Positions 28,372 to 36,910 of a stretch of DNA of 64,000 bases are shown here, in pieces. This DNA is from Acidiphilium sp. (GTDB lineage Bacteria > Pseudomonadota > Alphaproteobacteria > Acetobacterales > Acetobacteraceae). The stretch lies in NCBI GenBank assembly GCA_028688905.1, contig JAQTXH010000004.1:135636-199635 (forward strand). The letters are read 5' to 3'. Below the pieces are notes generated by a model, which worked only from the letters and a program-made list of their open reading frames with translations, was not told the DNA's origin and made no database searches. The number at the start of each line of letters is the position of its first letter. Position 1 is the first letter of the stretch. A program made the translations under genes and the position numbers.

Positions 28372-29874
28372 CTAATGTGCCGCCTGGGATATCCCGGCCT
28401 TCGCTGGCGGCGATTCCCCTGCCAGCGCGGCGCGCAACGCGGCTTCGTCAAGCAATTGCTGGGTGGTGGCCTGCACCGCCGCAAGCTGGGCTTGCCGCCA
28501 GGTGATTTCGGCGGTCAGCACCGTGTTGTAATCGGCGGCTCCAAGTTTGAACTGCTGGCGCGCGAGGGTGTAGGCTTGGTTGGCGGTTTGTGCGGCAGCG
28601 GTGGTCTGCTGCACCGAATCGCGGTCATCCTCGACATGGCGCAACCCATCGGCCACCTGCTGGAATGCGGTCAACACGGTACCGCGATAAGTGGCCAGCG
28701 CGTTGGCGAGCGTCGCCTGCGCCGCGCGCTCGCGCGCATGCAGCACCCCGCCCTCGAAAATCGGGGCGAGCAGCGATCCGGCCAGGGTCCACAGCGCGGC
28801 ACTCGGCTGGAACAGGGTGTTGAACGTCTCCGACGCATAACCGCCCTGCGCCGACAGACTGAGGCTGGGATACAGCGCCGCCACCGCCTGCCCCACGGCG
28901 GCATGATCGGCCGAGACCAACGCGCGGGCGGCCACAATATCCGGCCGTCCCGCCACCAGCGCCGAAGGCACCGCAACCGGAAAATCCGCCGGCACGGTAA
29001 AATCGGCCAACCGGAAATGGCCGTCCGCGAAGTCGATCGGAGCCACGCCACTCAGCACCGCCAGCGCATGGCGCTGCGCACTCGCCTGGCCCGCCAACCC
29101 TGGCAACGCCGCCATCGTCGCCTGCACCTGGGCGCGCTGCTGCAACACCGGCAACCGCGCGATCGACCCCGCCGCATACTCGCCGTGCAACAAGGTGAGC
29201 AGGCGCTGCTCGCTCGCCGCCATCGCCCGGTCGGTGCTGATCTGTGCCTCCAACCCCGCCTCGGTAATTGCCGCCACCACGATATTATCCGCCAGCGTCA
29301 GTCGCGCCGCCGCCGCCGTGGCCCGCTGGTATGCGGCCAGCGCCCGCCCGTTCCGGAACGCGTACGACCGCGCTCCGAATAATCCTGGATTATAAGTGAT
29401 GGTGCCCACCATCTCGTCGATCGTGTACGCGCCATACCCGTTTGGCCCGGTCGGAAACGCCTGCCGCGATACATTGGGGTTCAACGAAATCTGCGGCAAA
29501 AACGCTCCCGTCGCCGCCGCCGCATTTGCCCGTGCCTGCGCCACCAACGCATCCGCCGCCGCCACACTCGGCGACCGCGCCACCCCATCCGCCACCAGCC
29601 TATCCAGCGACCGATCGCCAAACCCGCGCCACCATGCCCCCACCAACATCGACCCAGCCGCCGCCTGGCCCCGGACATACCCGGCTGGCACTGTGCCCAT
29701 CGTCACCGGCTTGATCGGCATGGTACAGTCGGCGAGGATGAGGGCGGTGAGCAGGATGGGGCTTCGCCCCAGGCCCCACCAAGGGACTCTGCCCCTTGGA
29801 TTCCCGTTAAAGGCGGAGCCTTTAAAATCCACTCGTTTCAGGCAGGCGGAGGGTTGTCCAGGCACGACCCTCAT
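28372..29874 (-). CDS. RND efflux outer-membrane factor (NodT/OprM-like lipoprotein)
   Basis: A 500-residue TolC-family protein with the two OEP repeats typical of NodT/OprM channels (for example AYQRATAAAARLTLADNIVVA near residue 195 and RQQFKLGAADYNTVLTAEIT near residue 450). It forms the outer-membrane exit duct of the pump encoded upstream. Its ATG at 29874 overlaps the pump stop as ATGA. A lipoprotein signal core PILLTALILADC with cysteine near residue 50 follows an unusually long N-region: residues about 17-39 are encoded by a 68-bp triple-palindrome element read in frame. Asp before the lipobox cysteine is unusual, so lipidation is likely but not certain. Confidence 0.87.
   Translation of the reverse strand: MRVVPGQPSACLKRVDFKGSAFNGNPRGRVPWWGLGRSPILLTALILADCTMPIKPVTMGTVPAGYVRGQAAAGSMLVGAWWRGFGDRSLDRLVADGVARSPSVAAADALVAQARANAAAATGAFLPQISLNPNVSRQAFPTGPNGYGAYTIDEMVGTITYNPGLFGARSYAFRNGRALAAYQRATAAAARLTLADNIVVAAITEAGLEAQISTDRAMAASEQRLLTLLHGEYAAGSIARLPVLQQRAQVQATMAALPGLAGQASAQRHALAVLSGVAPIDFADGHFRLADFTVPADFPVAVPSALVAGRPDIVAARALVSADHAAVGQAVAALYPSLSLSAQGGYASETFNTLFQPSAALWTLAGSLLAPIFEGGVLHARERAAQATLANALATYRGTVLTAFQQVADGLRHVEDDRDSVQQTTAAAQTANQAYTLARQQFKLGAADYNTVLTAEITWRQAQLAAVQATTQQLLDEAALRAALAGESPPAKAGISQAAH
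29758..29825. repeat. Triple-palindrome element inside the outer-membrane factor gene
   Basis: Three hairpins stand in a row: GGGGC-TTC-GCCCC (29758-29770), CCAAGGG-ACTCTGC-CCCTTGG (29779-29799) and TTAAAGGC-GGA-GCCTTTAA (29807-29825). The sequence resembles palindromic intergenic repeats that I recall from Acetobacteraceae genomes. Here it lies in the reading frame of the efflux lipoprotein gene, between its coupled start codon and its signal-peptide core, without introducing a stop. Confidence 0.7.
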
Positions 29875-32800
29875 CCGTGCCGTCCATGCACAAGGCAATA
29901 CATGGCGGGGACGGCGAACAGGGACAGGAGGAAGCCGGAGGCCATGCCGGTGGCGAGGATGGCACCGATATCGTAGCGGATGACGGCTTGCGGGCCGTTG
30001 GCGAGCATGAGGGGGACGGCACCGCCGATCAGGGCGAGGGTGATCATCAGGATCGGGCGGAAGCGCAGGCGGGCGGCGTCGCTTGCGGCGTCGGTGATCG
30101 AGTGGCCCTCGCGGGCGCGTTCGTGGGCGACCTGGACAAACAGGATGCCTTGGCGGGCGATCAGGCCCCAGACCGCGAGGAGGGCGATTTCGGTGACGAT
30201 GTTGAGGGTGGCACCGCCCAGCGCGATCAGGGTGAGGGGGCCGAGGCTGGCGAGCGGGACGGTGGTGATGACCACGAAGGGGTCGCGGAGCGAGCGGAAC
30301 TGGCCGGCGAGCAGGAAGAACAACCCGGCGAATCCCATCAGGAACAGCAGGTTGTTTTCGTGTTGCGAGCGGCGGAACGTGGCAGAGGGGCCGGCGTAGC
30401 CGAACGAGAGGCCGAGGGTGTGCTGGGTGATGAAGCTCTTGTTCAGGGTTTCGAGCGCGTCCGAGAGCGAGACGCCGAGTTTCGGCTGGCCCTGGATGGT
30501 CACGGTCGGCAGGCCCTGCCAGGAGCCGATGGCGTTGGGTTCCTGGCGCAGCGCAATGCGGGTGACGTCGGCGAGCGGGACGAGACCGCCTTTGCTGGTC
30601 TGCACCGTATAGGTGCCGATGCCGGCGGGGGTGGTGTTGCGCGGACCGGTGGGAATGACGTCGAGTGTGGTGTGACCGAGGCTGACGTGGCCGATGGTGC
30701 CGCCGGAGAGGGAATCGGCCAAAGCGTCGCCGATCGCGCTGGTCGGCACGTCGAGCGCCGCGGCGAGGTTGCGGCGGATCGAGATGGCGTATTGCGGCTG
30801 GCTGGCTCCCGGCGATTCCTGGAGGAAGTCGAATTTGCCGCTGGCGTAGCCGGCGTCGATCACCTTCTGGGCGACCGCGAGGAGCTTGCCGTAGCTGGCC
30901 TGGCCGGAGATCAGCACGTCGATCGGCAGACCGTTGAGACCAGGCAGGCCGTTGTTTTCATTGACATAGGCTTGCACGCCGGGGAGTTTGCCGAGCGCCG
31001 CGCCGAGGATTTTGGTGGCGTGGAGCGCGTCGTCCGGCGTGTCGAAACTATAGCCGCCGAACAGGCCGTGGGCGTTCTGATCGGCGACCATCCAGTCCGG
31101 CGTGCCGGGTTCGAGTTTGTCGAGCACCGCCTGAATTTCATGGTACTGCTCTTTGAGATAGGTGATCGAAGCCCCGTAAGGACCCTGGGCAAAGATGTTG
31201 ACCGAGAGACCATCGGCGGCGGGGGTCAGGTTGCGCGGGGCCTGGGTGTAGAGAAACCCGCTCACCCCGGTGAGGAGGGCGGCGATGGCGACGATTATGG
31301 CCGGGTGGTGCAGGCTGGGGCCGAGCAGGTGGGCGTAGAGGCTGCGCAGCCGGTCGATCGGGCCGGTTCCGGCCTCGCGTGTGGAGTATCGGCCTGCCCA
31401 GAGCGCGATCAACGGGACCACGGTCAGCGCGATCAGCAGCGAGAGCAGGAACGCGGTGATCAGCACGGTCGCGAAGGGGCGGAACAGGGCGGCGGTGAGA
31501 CCTTGCAGGAACACCAGTGGCAGGAAGGCGACGACCAGGGTGGAGGAGATGGCCGCGAGGACGGGCGCCAGCCGCGTGACGCTGGCGGAGGCTGCGTCGA
31601 GCGCGGTTTCGCCCTCGTTGATGCGGCGGAAAATATCCTCGACCACCACGATCGCATCATCGACCACCAGCCCGACCGCGAGGACGAGGGCGATGATGGT
31701 GAACAGGTTGAGGCTCTGTCCGAGCGCGTGCATCACGATCGCGGTGCCGAGCAACGACAGCACGATGGCCATGAACGGGGCTGCGGCGGCGCGGGTGGTG
31801 CCGAGCGAGACCCTCACGATCACGATCACCAGGGCGATGGTGATCAGCAGAGTGAAGCCGAGATCGCGCAGGCTGCGCAGAATACTGATCGACTCGTCGT
31901 AGATCAGCGGCAGCTTCAGGCCGGGTGGGGCTGTTTTCCGGATGGTGGTGAGCATGTGGCGGAAATCACGCGAGACCGCGATGATGTTGCCGCCGGGCGC
32001 GACGCCGGCGGCAAGATAGACCGCGCGGCGGCCCTGCCACCAGTTTTCGAACGTGTTGGAGGGCGGGCCGAGCGCGACATCGGCCACCGCGGACAGCGGG
32101 ATGGTGACGCCGGAGCGTGTCACGACCGGGATGCGCTGGAAATCGTCGATCGACCCAAGGCCGGGGCGGGCTTCGATCGGGATCACCCCGGCGTCGTTGC
32201 GCAGCGACCCCGCGGCCGAGAGGTTGGCGGCGTTGGTCAGTGCGTCGGTGATGTCCGCCGGGGTGACGCCGAGGGCGGCCATCCGCGCAGGGTTCATCGC
32301 CACCCGGATTGCCGGATCAGGCGCGAAAATCGTGACCGGGCCGATGTTCGGCACGGTTTCGAGGCGCGGGATGACGTCGGTTTTCAGGTAGCGGGTGACG
32401 GCGGTTTCGGAAATGCCGGGGGCGAACAGGGCGGCGACATTGAGTTCCTGATTGGCGCTTTGCCGCCCGACCAGGGCCACTTCCGGCAGGCGGGCGGCAC
32501 TCGGCAGGTCGTTGCGCGCCGCGTTCACCGCCGAGAGCACCTCGGCATAGACCGTGTTGGGATCGACCCCGCCGCCAAGATAGGCGCGGATGGTCGATTT
32601 GCCCTCACGCGAGGTGCCGGTGACGTAGGACACGCCGTTGACCGCGGCCACGCTCGCTTCGGTCGGGATGGTGACGAAGCGGTTGACCACCGAGGCCGAT
32701 GCGCCGGGGTAGCGCGTGACGATCTTGATCCGGTTGGCCGGAATCGGCGGGCTGGGACGGATCGGCAAGGTGAGCAGGGAGATGGTGCCGAACAGCATGA

Positions 32801-32885
32801 GTGCCGCGACGCCCAGCCCGACCAGGATCGGGTGGTTGAGGAGTCGCGCCCAGGGGCTGGTCCAGCCACGCTCCGGTGTCGTCAC
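29871..32885 (-). CDS. RND-family multidrug/metal efflux pump, inner-membrane subunit
   Basis: A 1004-residue AcrB/MexB-superfamily proton antiporter with two halves of six membrane helices and two large periplasmic loops. The proton-relay helix carries GLVVDDAIVVVEDIF near residue 405, including the paired aspartates. The opening LNHPILVGLGVAALMLFGTI is the first membrane helix. It is shorter than the 1030-1050 residues of classical HAE1 pumps, and the substrate cannot be assigned. It overlaps the adaptor gene upstream (ATGA) and the outer-membrane factor gene downstream (ATGA), so all three subunits are translationally coupled. Confidence 0.93.
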   Translation of the reverse strand: MTTPERGWTSPWARLLNHPILVGLGVAALMLFGTISLLTLPIRPSPPIPANRIKIVTRYPGASASVVNRFVTIPTEASVAAVNGVSYVTGTSREGKSTIRAYLGGGVDPNTVYAEVLSAVNAARNDLPSAARLPEVALVGRQSANQELNVAALFAPGISETAVTRYLKTDVIPRLETVPNIGPVTIFAPDPAIRVAMNPARMAALGVTPADITDALTNAANLSAAGSLRNDAGVIPIEARPGLGSIDDFQRIPVVTRSGVTIPLSAVADVALGPPSNTFENWWQGRRAVYLAAGVAPGGNIIAVSRDFRHMLTTIRKTAPPGLKLPLIYDESISILRSLRDLGFTLLITIALVIVIVRVSLGTTRAAAAPFMAIVLSLLGTAIVMHALGQSLNLFTIIALVLAVGLVVDDAIVVVEDIFRRINEGETALDAASASVTRLAPVLAAISSTLVVAFLPLVFLQGLTAALFRPFATVLITAFLLSLLIALTVVPLIALWAGRYSTREAGTGPIDRLRSLYAHLLGPSLHHPAIIVAIAALLTGVSGFLYTQAPRNLTPAADGLSVNIFAQGPYGASITYLKEQYHEIQAVLDKLEPGTPDWMVADQNAHGLFGGYSFDTPDDALHATKILGAALGKLPGVQAYVNENNGLPGLNGLPIDVLISGQASYGKLLAVAQKVIDAGYASGKFDFLQESPGASQPQYAISIRRNLAAALDVPTSAIGDALADSLSGGTIGHVSLGHTTLDVIPTGPRNTTPAGIGTYTVQTSKGGLVPLADVTRIALRQEPNAIGSWQGLPTVTIQGQPKLGVSLSDALETLNKSFITQHTLGLSFGYAGPSATFRRSQHENNLLFLMGFAGLFFLLAGQFRSLRDPFVVITTVPLASLGPLTLIALGGATLNIVTEIALLAVWGLIARQGILFVQVAHERAREGHSITDAASDAARLRFRPILMITLALIGGAVPLMLANGPQAVIRYDIGAILATGMASGFLLSLFAVPAMYCLVHGRHG

Positions 32886-33979
32886 GATTTTGCGCCGGGT
32901 TGGGCGTCGCCGGCCTGAAGCGGTGCGGTTGCGGCGTTCGGGATGATGGTTTCGCCGTCGTGGAGCTTGAACCCGCCCAGCGCCACCACGGTTTCGAGCG
33001 ATCCGGCATTTTTCGCGGCGATGACCGCGATAGCCCCGGTCGTGGCGAGGACCTTGACATAGACGGCCCGTACGACTGCCGCATGTTTTTTGCGATCGAC
33101 CGCATAGATGAAACTGCCGAGCGGGCCGTAATCGATTGCCGTGGCGGGAATATCGAATGCGGCGACGGGAGTGCCAGTCGCGATCGTGACGGTGCCGAAC
33201 GCGCCGGGCAGCAACGCGCCGGCGGCATTGGCGATCCGGCCCTCGACCATGCGGGCGCGGGTGGTGGTGTTGAGCGCCGGGCTGAGCGCCAGAATCCGGC
33301 CATGATGGGCGGATTGGCCAGCGTCCGGCAGGGTGAAATCGAACCCATTACCAAAACCGATCCCCGAAAGTTCTGTTTCCGGCACAGCGAACAGGACGCG
33401 CAACGGGCTGGTCTGGGTGATCGAGGTGATGGTGACGCCGAGCCCGATGTAATCGCCGGTCGAGAGTCTGCGAATGCCCAAAGTGCCGGCGAACGGTGCC
33501 CGAATGATCCGGCGGTTTTCGCGTGCGGTGTCAAGGGCGAGTTGCGCTGCCGCCTCGGCAGCGGTGGCTTGATCGGTCTCGACTTGCGCGGTGGACACGC
33601 CGGCGATGGCCCGCAGTTTGTGGTCGCGCGCGAGGGTTCGTTGGGCCTGATCAAGTTTCGCCTGATCGAGCGCGACCTGCGCGCGCTCCACCCCATCGTC
33701 GAGCCGAAGCAGGATCTGGCCTTTTGCAACGGTTTCGCCCGAGTGAAACAGCACGGCGCTGACCACGCCGGCACGTTGTGCCGCGATGGTGGCCGATTGC
33801 ACGGCGGCAATTTCGCCCGAAACCTCGATCGTGGTGCGGAATTGCACGGCCTGCGGCATTGCCACCGGCACGTGCGGCGGCGGTTCGGTGCCATCGGCAT
33901 GCGCGCATGCGGTGCCCGCCATGATCACGATGGCGGCCAGGGTGCGGGTGCAAAATCTGTCCGGTCTGCGACCGGGCAT
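32882..33979 (-). CDS. RND efflux periplasmic adaptor (membrane fusion protein)
   Basis: A 365-residue MFP/HlyD-type adaptor linking the pump to the outer-membrane channel. It has an N-terminal signal (TLAAIVIMAGTACAHA, residues about 13-28), a lipoyl-like half motif TIEVSGEIAAVQSATIAAQR near residue 50, a helical hairpin rich in Ala and Gln (residues about 95-155) and a second half motif APFAGTLGIRRLSTGDYIG near residue 160. The ATG at 33979 follows AAGGAG. It is the first gene of the efflux operon and is divergent from the CDF gene, sharing the repeat-bearing control region. Confidence 0.92.
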   Translation of the reverse strand: MPGRRPDRFCTRTLAAIVIMAGTACAHADGTEPPPHVPVAMPQAVQFRTTIEVSGEIAAVQSATIAAQRAGVVSAVLFHSGETVAKGQILLRLDDGVERAQVALDQAKLDQAQRTLARDHKLRAIAGVSTAQVETDQATAAEAAAQLALDTARENRRIIRAPFAGTLGIRRLSTGDYIGLGVTITSITQTSPLRVLFAVPETELSGIGFGNGFDFTLPDAGQSAHHGRILALSPALNTTTRARMVEGRIANAAGALLPGAFGTVTIATGTPVAAFDIPATAIDYGPLGSFIYAVDRKKHAAVVRAVYVKVLATTGAIAVIAAKNAGSLETVVALGGFKLHDGETIIPNAATAPLQAGDAQPGAKS

Positions 33980-34140
33980 GGGACTCTCCTTGGTGAAGCC
34001 GAACTCGCCGGGCGCTCGATGATCGGGTGCCAGGACCGTGGTGTTTCGCTCAATTCGAGGGGGCTGGTAAAGCGGTAAACCACCGCGACACGGCGTTGCG
34101 TAACTCTTGCTATCCTCGAAGATCGCGCAAAGCTGGTTGG

Positions 34141-34200
34141 TGCAAAACGAAATTAAATTTTGCAACGAGATTTGTCGATATGCAACTCGATTTGCGCTAG
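34141..34200. promoter_or_regulatory. Three 20-bp phased repeats in the efflux/CDF divergent region
   Basis: TGCAA starts at 34141, 34161 and 34181, exactly 20 bases apart. The last two units share TGCAAC..GATTTG; the first is more diverged (TGCAAAACGAAATT). The array ends 28 bases before the ATG of the CDF exporter and lies 162 bases from the efflux adaptor start. The near two-helical-turn spacing would place regulators on one face of the DNA. The regulator is unknown. Confidence 0.6.
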
Positions 34201-34227
34201 TCTTGAGTAGGGGATTCAGGATGCGCG

Positions 34228-35208
34228 ATGCAGCACGATCATCATGACCACGGGCACGATGCCGGCGACCATGAGCGGGGGCATGATCACGCGGCCCACG
34301 GTCACGACCATGCGCCGCGGAATTTCGGACGGGCCTTCGCGATCGGGACAACACTGAATGCGGGTTTCGTGATTGCCGAGGTGATTGCCGGAATCGCCTC
34401 GCACTCGATGGCGCTGATCGCCGACGCCGGCCATAATCTGGGCGATGTTCTGGGCTTGCTGATGGCGTGGGTGGCCGCTATTTTGGCGCGCCGCGCGCCA
34501 ACGCCGCGCTATTCCTACGGTCTCGGGCGTGGAACCATTCTGGCCGCCCTAGTCAATGCCACGATCCTGCTGGTTTCGGTTGGCGCGATCGCGGTCGAAG
34601 CGATCCGCCGGTTGGTAGCGCCGCAACCGATCGATACCGTGGTGGTGGTGATCGTCGCCGGTGCCGGCATTGCGGTCAATGGCGTCACTGCTTGGCTGTT
34701 TGCCGCCGGGCGCAAGGGCGATCTGAACATCCGCGCCGCGTTTCAGCACATGGCGTACGACGCGCTGGTGTCGCTCGGCGTGGTGGTCGCCGGCGCGGCT
34801 ATTCTGCTGACCGGCTGGGAACGGCTCGACCCGATCGCGAGCCTCGCGATTGCCGGGATAATTTTGGCAGGCACCTGGGGGCTGCTGCGCGATTCCGCCG
34901 GCATGGCGATGGATGCGGTACCGCGCGGGATCGCGCCGGAGCGGGTGCGGGCGTTCGTGCTGGCGCTGCCGGAAGTCGCTTCGGTGCATGATCTGCATAT
35001 CTGGCCCATGAGCACGACCGAAACGGCGCTGACGCTGCATTTGGTAACGCCGGCGGGACATCCGGGCGACGGGTTCGTCGCCCGGTTGGTCGAGGCGATG
35101 CATGAGCGGTTCGACATCGACCACACCACAGTGCAGATCGAACTTGACGAGGACGGATGCCTCCACGCGTGCGAGCATGCCTTGCGCCTGCACGCGCCGC
35201 CCGCCTGA
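34228..35208 (+). CDS. Cation diffusion facilitator metal exporter (ZitB/CzcD-like)
   Basis: A 326-residue CDF transporter with six membrane helices. The N-terminus is very rich in histidine (HDHHDHGHD... within the first 30 residues), which suggests zinc or a similar metal. The helix II site is ADAGHNLGD near residue 65 and the helix V site is QHMAYDAL near residue 172, giving the HxxxD pairs of the transport site. The cytoplasmic C-terminal domain contains HDLHIWPMSTTETALTLHL. It exports divalent metal in exchange for protons. It is divergent from the RND adaptor. Confidence 0.93.
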   Translation: MQHDHHDHGHDAGDHERGHDHAAHGHDHAPRNFGRAFAIGTTLNAGFVIAEVIAGIASHSMALIADAGHNLGDVLGLLMAWVAAILARRAPTPRYSYGLGRGTILAALVNATILLVSVGAIAVEAIRRLVAPQPIDTVVVVIVAGAGIAVNGVTAWLFAAGRKGDLNIRAAFQHMAYDALVSLGVVVAGAAILLTGWERLDPIASLAIAGIILAGTWGLLRDSAGMAMDAVPRGIAPERVRAFVLALPEVASVHDLHIWPMSTTETALTLHLVTPAGHPGDGFVARLVEAMHERFDIDHTTVQIELDEDGCLHACEHALRLHAPPA

Positions 35209-35270
35209 TTGCCTGCAATCGGGGTGGTATGGCTTGCGCGAAGCTGTCTGGCTATCATGTAGGAATCACT

Positions 35271-36233
35271 ATGAATGGATTATCGATCATGGATCAGACA
35301 CCTGAACTGAAGCTGGGCCGCTCCAAGTTGGGACCCGAGCCGGCGGCTTTGATTATTGAGGGTACCCAGGCTAATTTTATGAGCGACGTGGTCGAGGCGT
35401 CGCGCGAACGGCCGGTGCTGGTGGATTTCTGGGCGACCTGGTGTGGCCCGTGCAAGACATTGACGCCGACGTTGGAAAAACTGGTGCGGGCGATGGATGG
35501 GCGGGTGGCGCTCGTCAAGATCGACGTCGACAAAAACCGCGCTCTGGTTCAGCAACTTGCGGGTCTCGGCCTGCCGTTGCAGTCGGTGCCGACGGTCGCT
35601 GCGTTCTGGCAGGGTCAAATCGCGGATTTGTTTCAGGGGGCTTTGGCCGAGAGCGAAGTGCGGCGTTTCATCGATGCGGTGCTCAAGCTGGCGGGGAGTG
35701 CTGCGCCATCGACCGATGTCATTGCCGATGCGCGCAAGGCGGCCGAAGCGGGCGACCATGCAGGTGCCGCCGCGTTGTTCAGCGCGGCCGTGAACGAGGA
35801 CCCGGCGCGACCCGAACCATGGGCCGGTCTGGCGCGGGCGTTGATCGCGCTGGGCGATGATGTTCAGGCGGAGGCAGCTCTGGCGGATGTGCCTGTTGAA
35901 CTTGCTGATCACGCCGAGATTGCCGCAGCAAAGACGGCACTTGCCATCATGCGCGAGGGCCGCCAGGCAGCCGGCGAAAAAGCGGCGCTTGAAGCACGGT
36001 TGGAGGCCGATCCAAACGATCACGCGGCACGATACGCTTTGGCAAGTGCGATGAACGCGGCAGGCGACCGGTCGGCGGCTGTGGACGCTCTGCTGGAAAT
36101 CATGCGCCGCCAGCGCGGCTGGAATGATGATGCGGCGCGGGTTCAATTGCTGAAATTCTTTGACTCATGGGGGATCGACGCCGCAGAAACCATGGCCGCA
36201 CGCCGCAAGCTTTCAACACTGCTGTTCAGTTGA
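35271..36233 (+). CDS. Thioredoxin-TPR protein (YbbN/CnoX-like co-chaperone)
   Basis: A 320-residue protein with an N-terminal thioredoxin domain and a C-terminal TPR-like region. The active site WATWCGPC (Cys58, Cys61) is intact, unlike E. coli YbbN, whose motif is altered, so redox activity is plausible. The TPR part shows repeated Ala-rich helix pairs (for example GDHAGAAALFSAAVNEDP and then NDHAARYALASAMNAAGD). The start at 35271 is preferred because TAGGAA lies upstream; an in-frame ATG at 35289 is an alternative. Family members link chaperones to redox protection. The LON-domain gene follows closely on the same strand. Confidence 0.88.
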   Translation: MNGLSIMDQTPELKLGRSKLGPEPAALIIEGTQANFMSDVVEASRERPVLVDFWATWCGPCKTLTPTLEKLVRAMDGRVALVKIDVDKNRALVQQLAGLGLPLQSVPTVAAFWQGQIADLFQGALAESEVRRFIDAVLKLAGSAAPSTDVIADARKAAEAGDHAGAAALFSAAVNEDPARPEPWAGLARALIALGDDVQAEAALADVPVELADHAEIAAAKTALAIMREGRQAAGEKAALEARLEADPNDHAARYALASAMNAAGDRSAAVDALLEIMRRQRGWNDDAARVQLLKFFDSWGIDAAETMAARRKLSTLLFS

Positions 36234-36247
36234 GCCGGACGCTGGGC

Positions 36248-36910
36248 ATGACGTCCGGGATCGGTCGTATCGAGGGAATTCCCGAAATATTTCCGATCTT
36301 TCCTCTGACCGGCGCGCTGTTGCTGCCCGGTGGCCGGCTGCCGCTGAACATATTCGAGCCGCGCTACCTCGCGATGGTCGATGACGCGCTGGGTGCCGGG
36401 CGAATGCTTGGCATGATTCAGCCCGATTGCAGTGCAGCAGTGGTTGAGCACGGACCGGGGCTGTTTCGCCAAGGGTGCCTGGGGCGCGTCACCGCGTTCA
36501 GCGAAACCGATGACGGCCGCTACCTGATCACGCTGTTGGGGCTCGTGCGGTTCAGCGTTGTCGAGGAAGCTGAAATGCGCCGCGGCTATCGGCGGGTGCA
36601 TGGAGACATCACACCGTTTCGCCACGACCTCGAGGATCTGACGGGTGGCCTTTGTGACTCGATCGGGCAGGGCATCACGCGCGGTCAATTGATGGATTCC
36701 CTGCATCGCTACTTTTCTGCAACCGGCGTCGAGGCCAACTGGGACGCCATCGATGAAATCTCTGATTCGGAATTGATTATTACGCTGTGCATGGCTTGTC
36801 CGTTCACGCCAGTGGAAAAGCAGGCTTTGCTGGAGGCCTGGAACGCATCGGAGCGGGCATCGGCGTTGCTAGCACTTCTCGAAATCAATACACATGGCAC
36901 TCACACGTGA
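36248..36910 (+). CDS. LON peptidase substrate-binding domain protein
   Basis: A 220-residue protein with only the N-terminal (LAN/PUA-like) domain of Lon and no ATPase or protease. The signature IFPLTGALLLPGGRLPLNIF EPRY lies near residue 14, with a later PFTPVEKQALLEA helix. Such proteins regularly follow thioredoxin-TPR genes in alphaproteobacteria, as here, 14 bases downstream. The function is unknown. The stop codon lies 10 bases inside the convergent flhB gene. Confidence 0.9.
   Translation: MTSGIGRIEGIPEIFPIFPLTGALLLPGGRLPLNIFEPRYLAMVDDALGAGRMLGMIQPDCSAAVVEHGPGLFRQGCLGRVTAFSETDDGRYLITLLGLVRFSVVEEAEMRRGYRRVHGDITPFRHDLEDLTGGLCDSIGQGITRGQLMDSLHRYFSATGVEANWDAIDEISDSELIITLCMACPFTPVEKQALLEAWNASERASALLALLEINTHGTHT

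Noticed and set aside
29877..32918. Plus-strand open frame of about 1000 codons
   Set aside because: It is antisense to the whole RND pump gene, made of Gly/Asp/Glu/Arg-rich low-information sequence; it is a GC-bias shadow.
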